Below are positions 62,896 to 64,000 of a stretch of DNA of 64,000 nt, in pieces. The stretch comes from Actinomadura latina NBRC 106108 (GTDB lineage Bacteria; Actinomycetota; Actinomycetes; Streptosporangiales; Streptosporangiaceae). The stretch covers positions 558,001 through 622,000 of the forward strand of contig NZ_BCQS01000005.1 of NCBI RefSeq assembly GCF_001552195.1, written 5' to 3'. Under the pieces are notes generated by a model. That model was not told the origin of the DNA and did not search any database. It saw only the letters and a program-made list of their open reading frames with translations. The translations under genes were made by a program, and so were the position numbers. The first letter of the stretch is position 1; every line of letters starts with the position of its first letter.

Positions 62896-64000
<1,105 letters not shown>

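Overview
The window is a 64-kb stretch of very GC-rich actinobacterial chromosome. GTG starts are frequent, codon third positions are almost all G or C, and gene spacing is tight with 1-4 base start/stop overlaps. Gene content and order (era, corC-like, ybeY, phoH, HIT, rsmE, dnaJ, hrcA, DUF3097, hemW, lepA, rpsT, holA, comEC, comEA; then hflX, dapF, miaA, miaB, gluABCD, rny) follow the order known from Streptomyces and its relatives. The accessory genes suggest a Streptosporangiales/Thermomonosporaceae-type organism such as Actinomadura; that last step is inference. I see no tRNA, rRNA, CRISPR array, insertion sequence or prophage.

Layout. 1-31.6 kb is a housekeeping block for translation, ribosome maturation, heat shock and DNA uptake. 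It is interrupted by accessory insertions: a SARP-AAA regulator with an MMPL/RND exporter (2.2-7.8 kb) between era and its usual neighbours; an ECF sigma factor with a membrane partner (11.9-13.2 kb); a possible YezG-like immunity gene, an unknown gene and a secreted protein (18.5-21.5 kb); and kptA, a HAD protein, LysR and SRPBCC genes (24.6-27 kb). 31.6-36 kb holds an MFS/AraC divergent pair, DegV and a lone hutI. 36-44 kb holds hflX, malate synthase and glcDEF, which together would turn glycolate into malate. 44.6-52 kb is a peptide ABC importer operon and an orphan sensor kinase. 52-64 kb returns to conserved genes: dapF, miaA, an MT0933-type antitoxin, an extradiol-dioxygenase-like gene, miaB, the gluABCD glutamate importer, an S9 peptidase and the 3' part of rny.

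Regulation that can be read directly: a CIRCE element upstream of hrcA-dnaJ; two GACATGTCC sites flanking the -10 box of the SARP gene; a dyad over the lysR promoter; several sigma-70-type promoters; and strong GC-rich hairpin terminators. About a dozen operon-leading genes carry a TANNNT -10 box only 12-15 bases before the start codon, which implies leaderless mRNAs. The least expected signal is a U-tract terminator preceded by a structured segment on the + strand at about 36.18-36.34 kb, between two minus-strand genes. This is a candidate small RNA antisense to the hutI leader.

All calls come from reading the sequence and from family knowledge; no database search was run.
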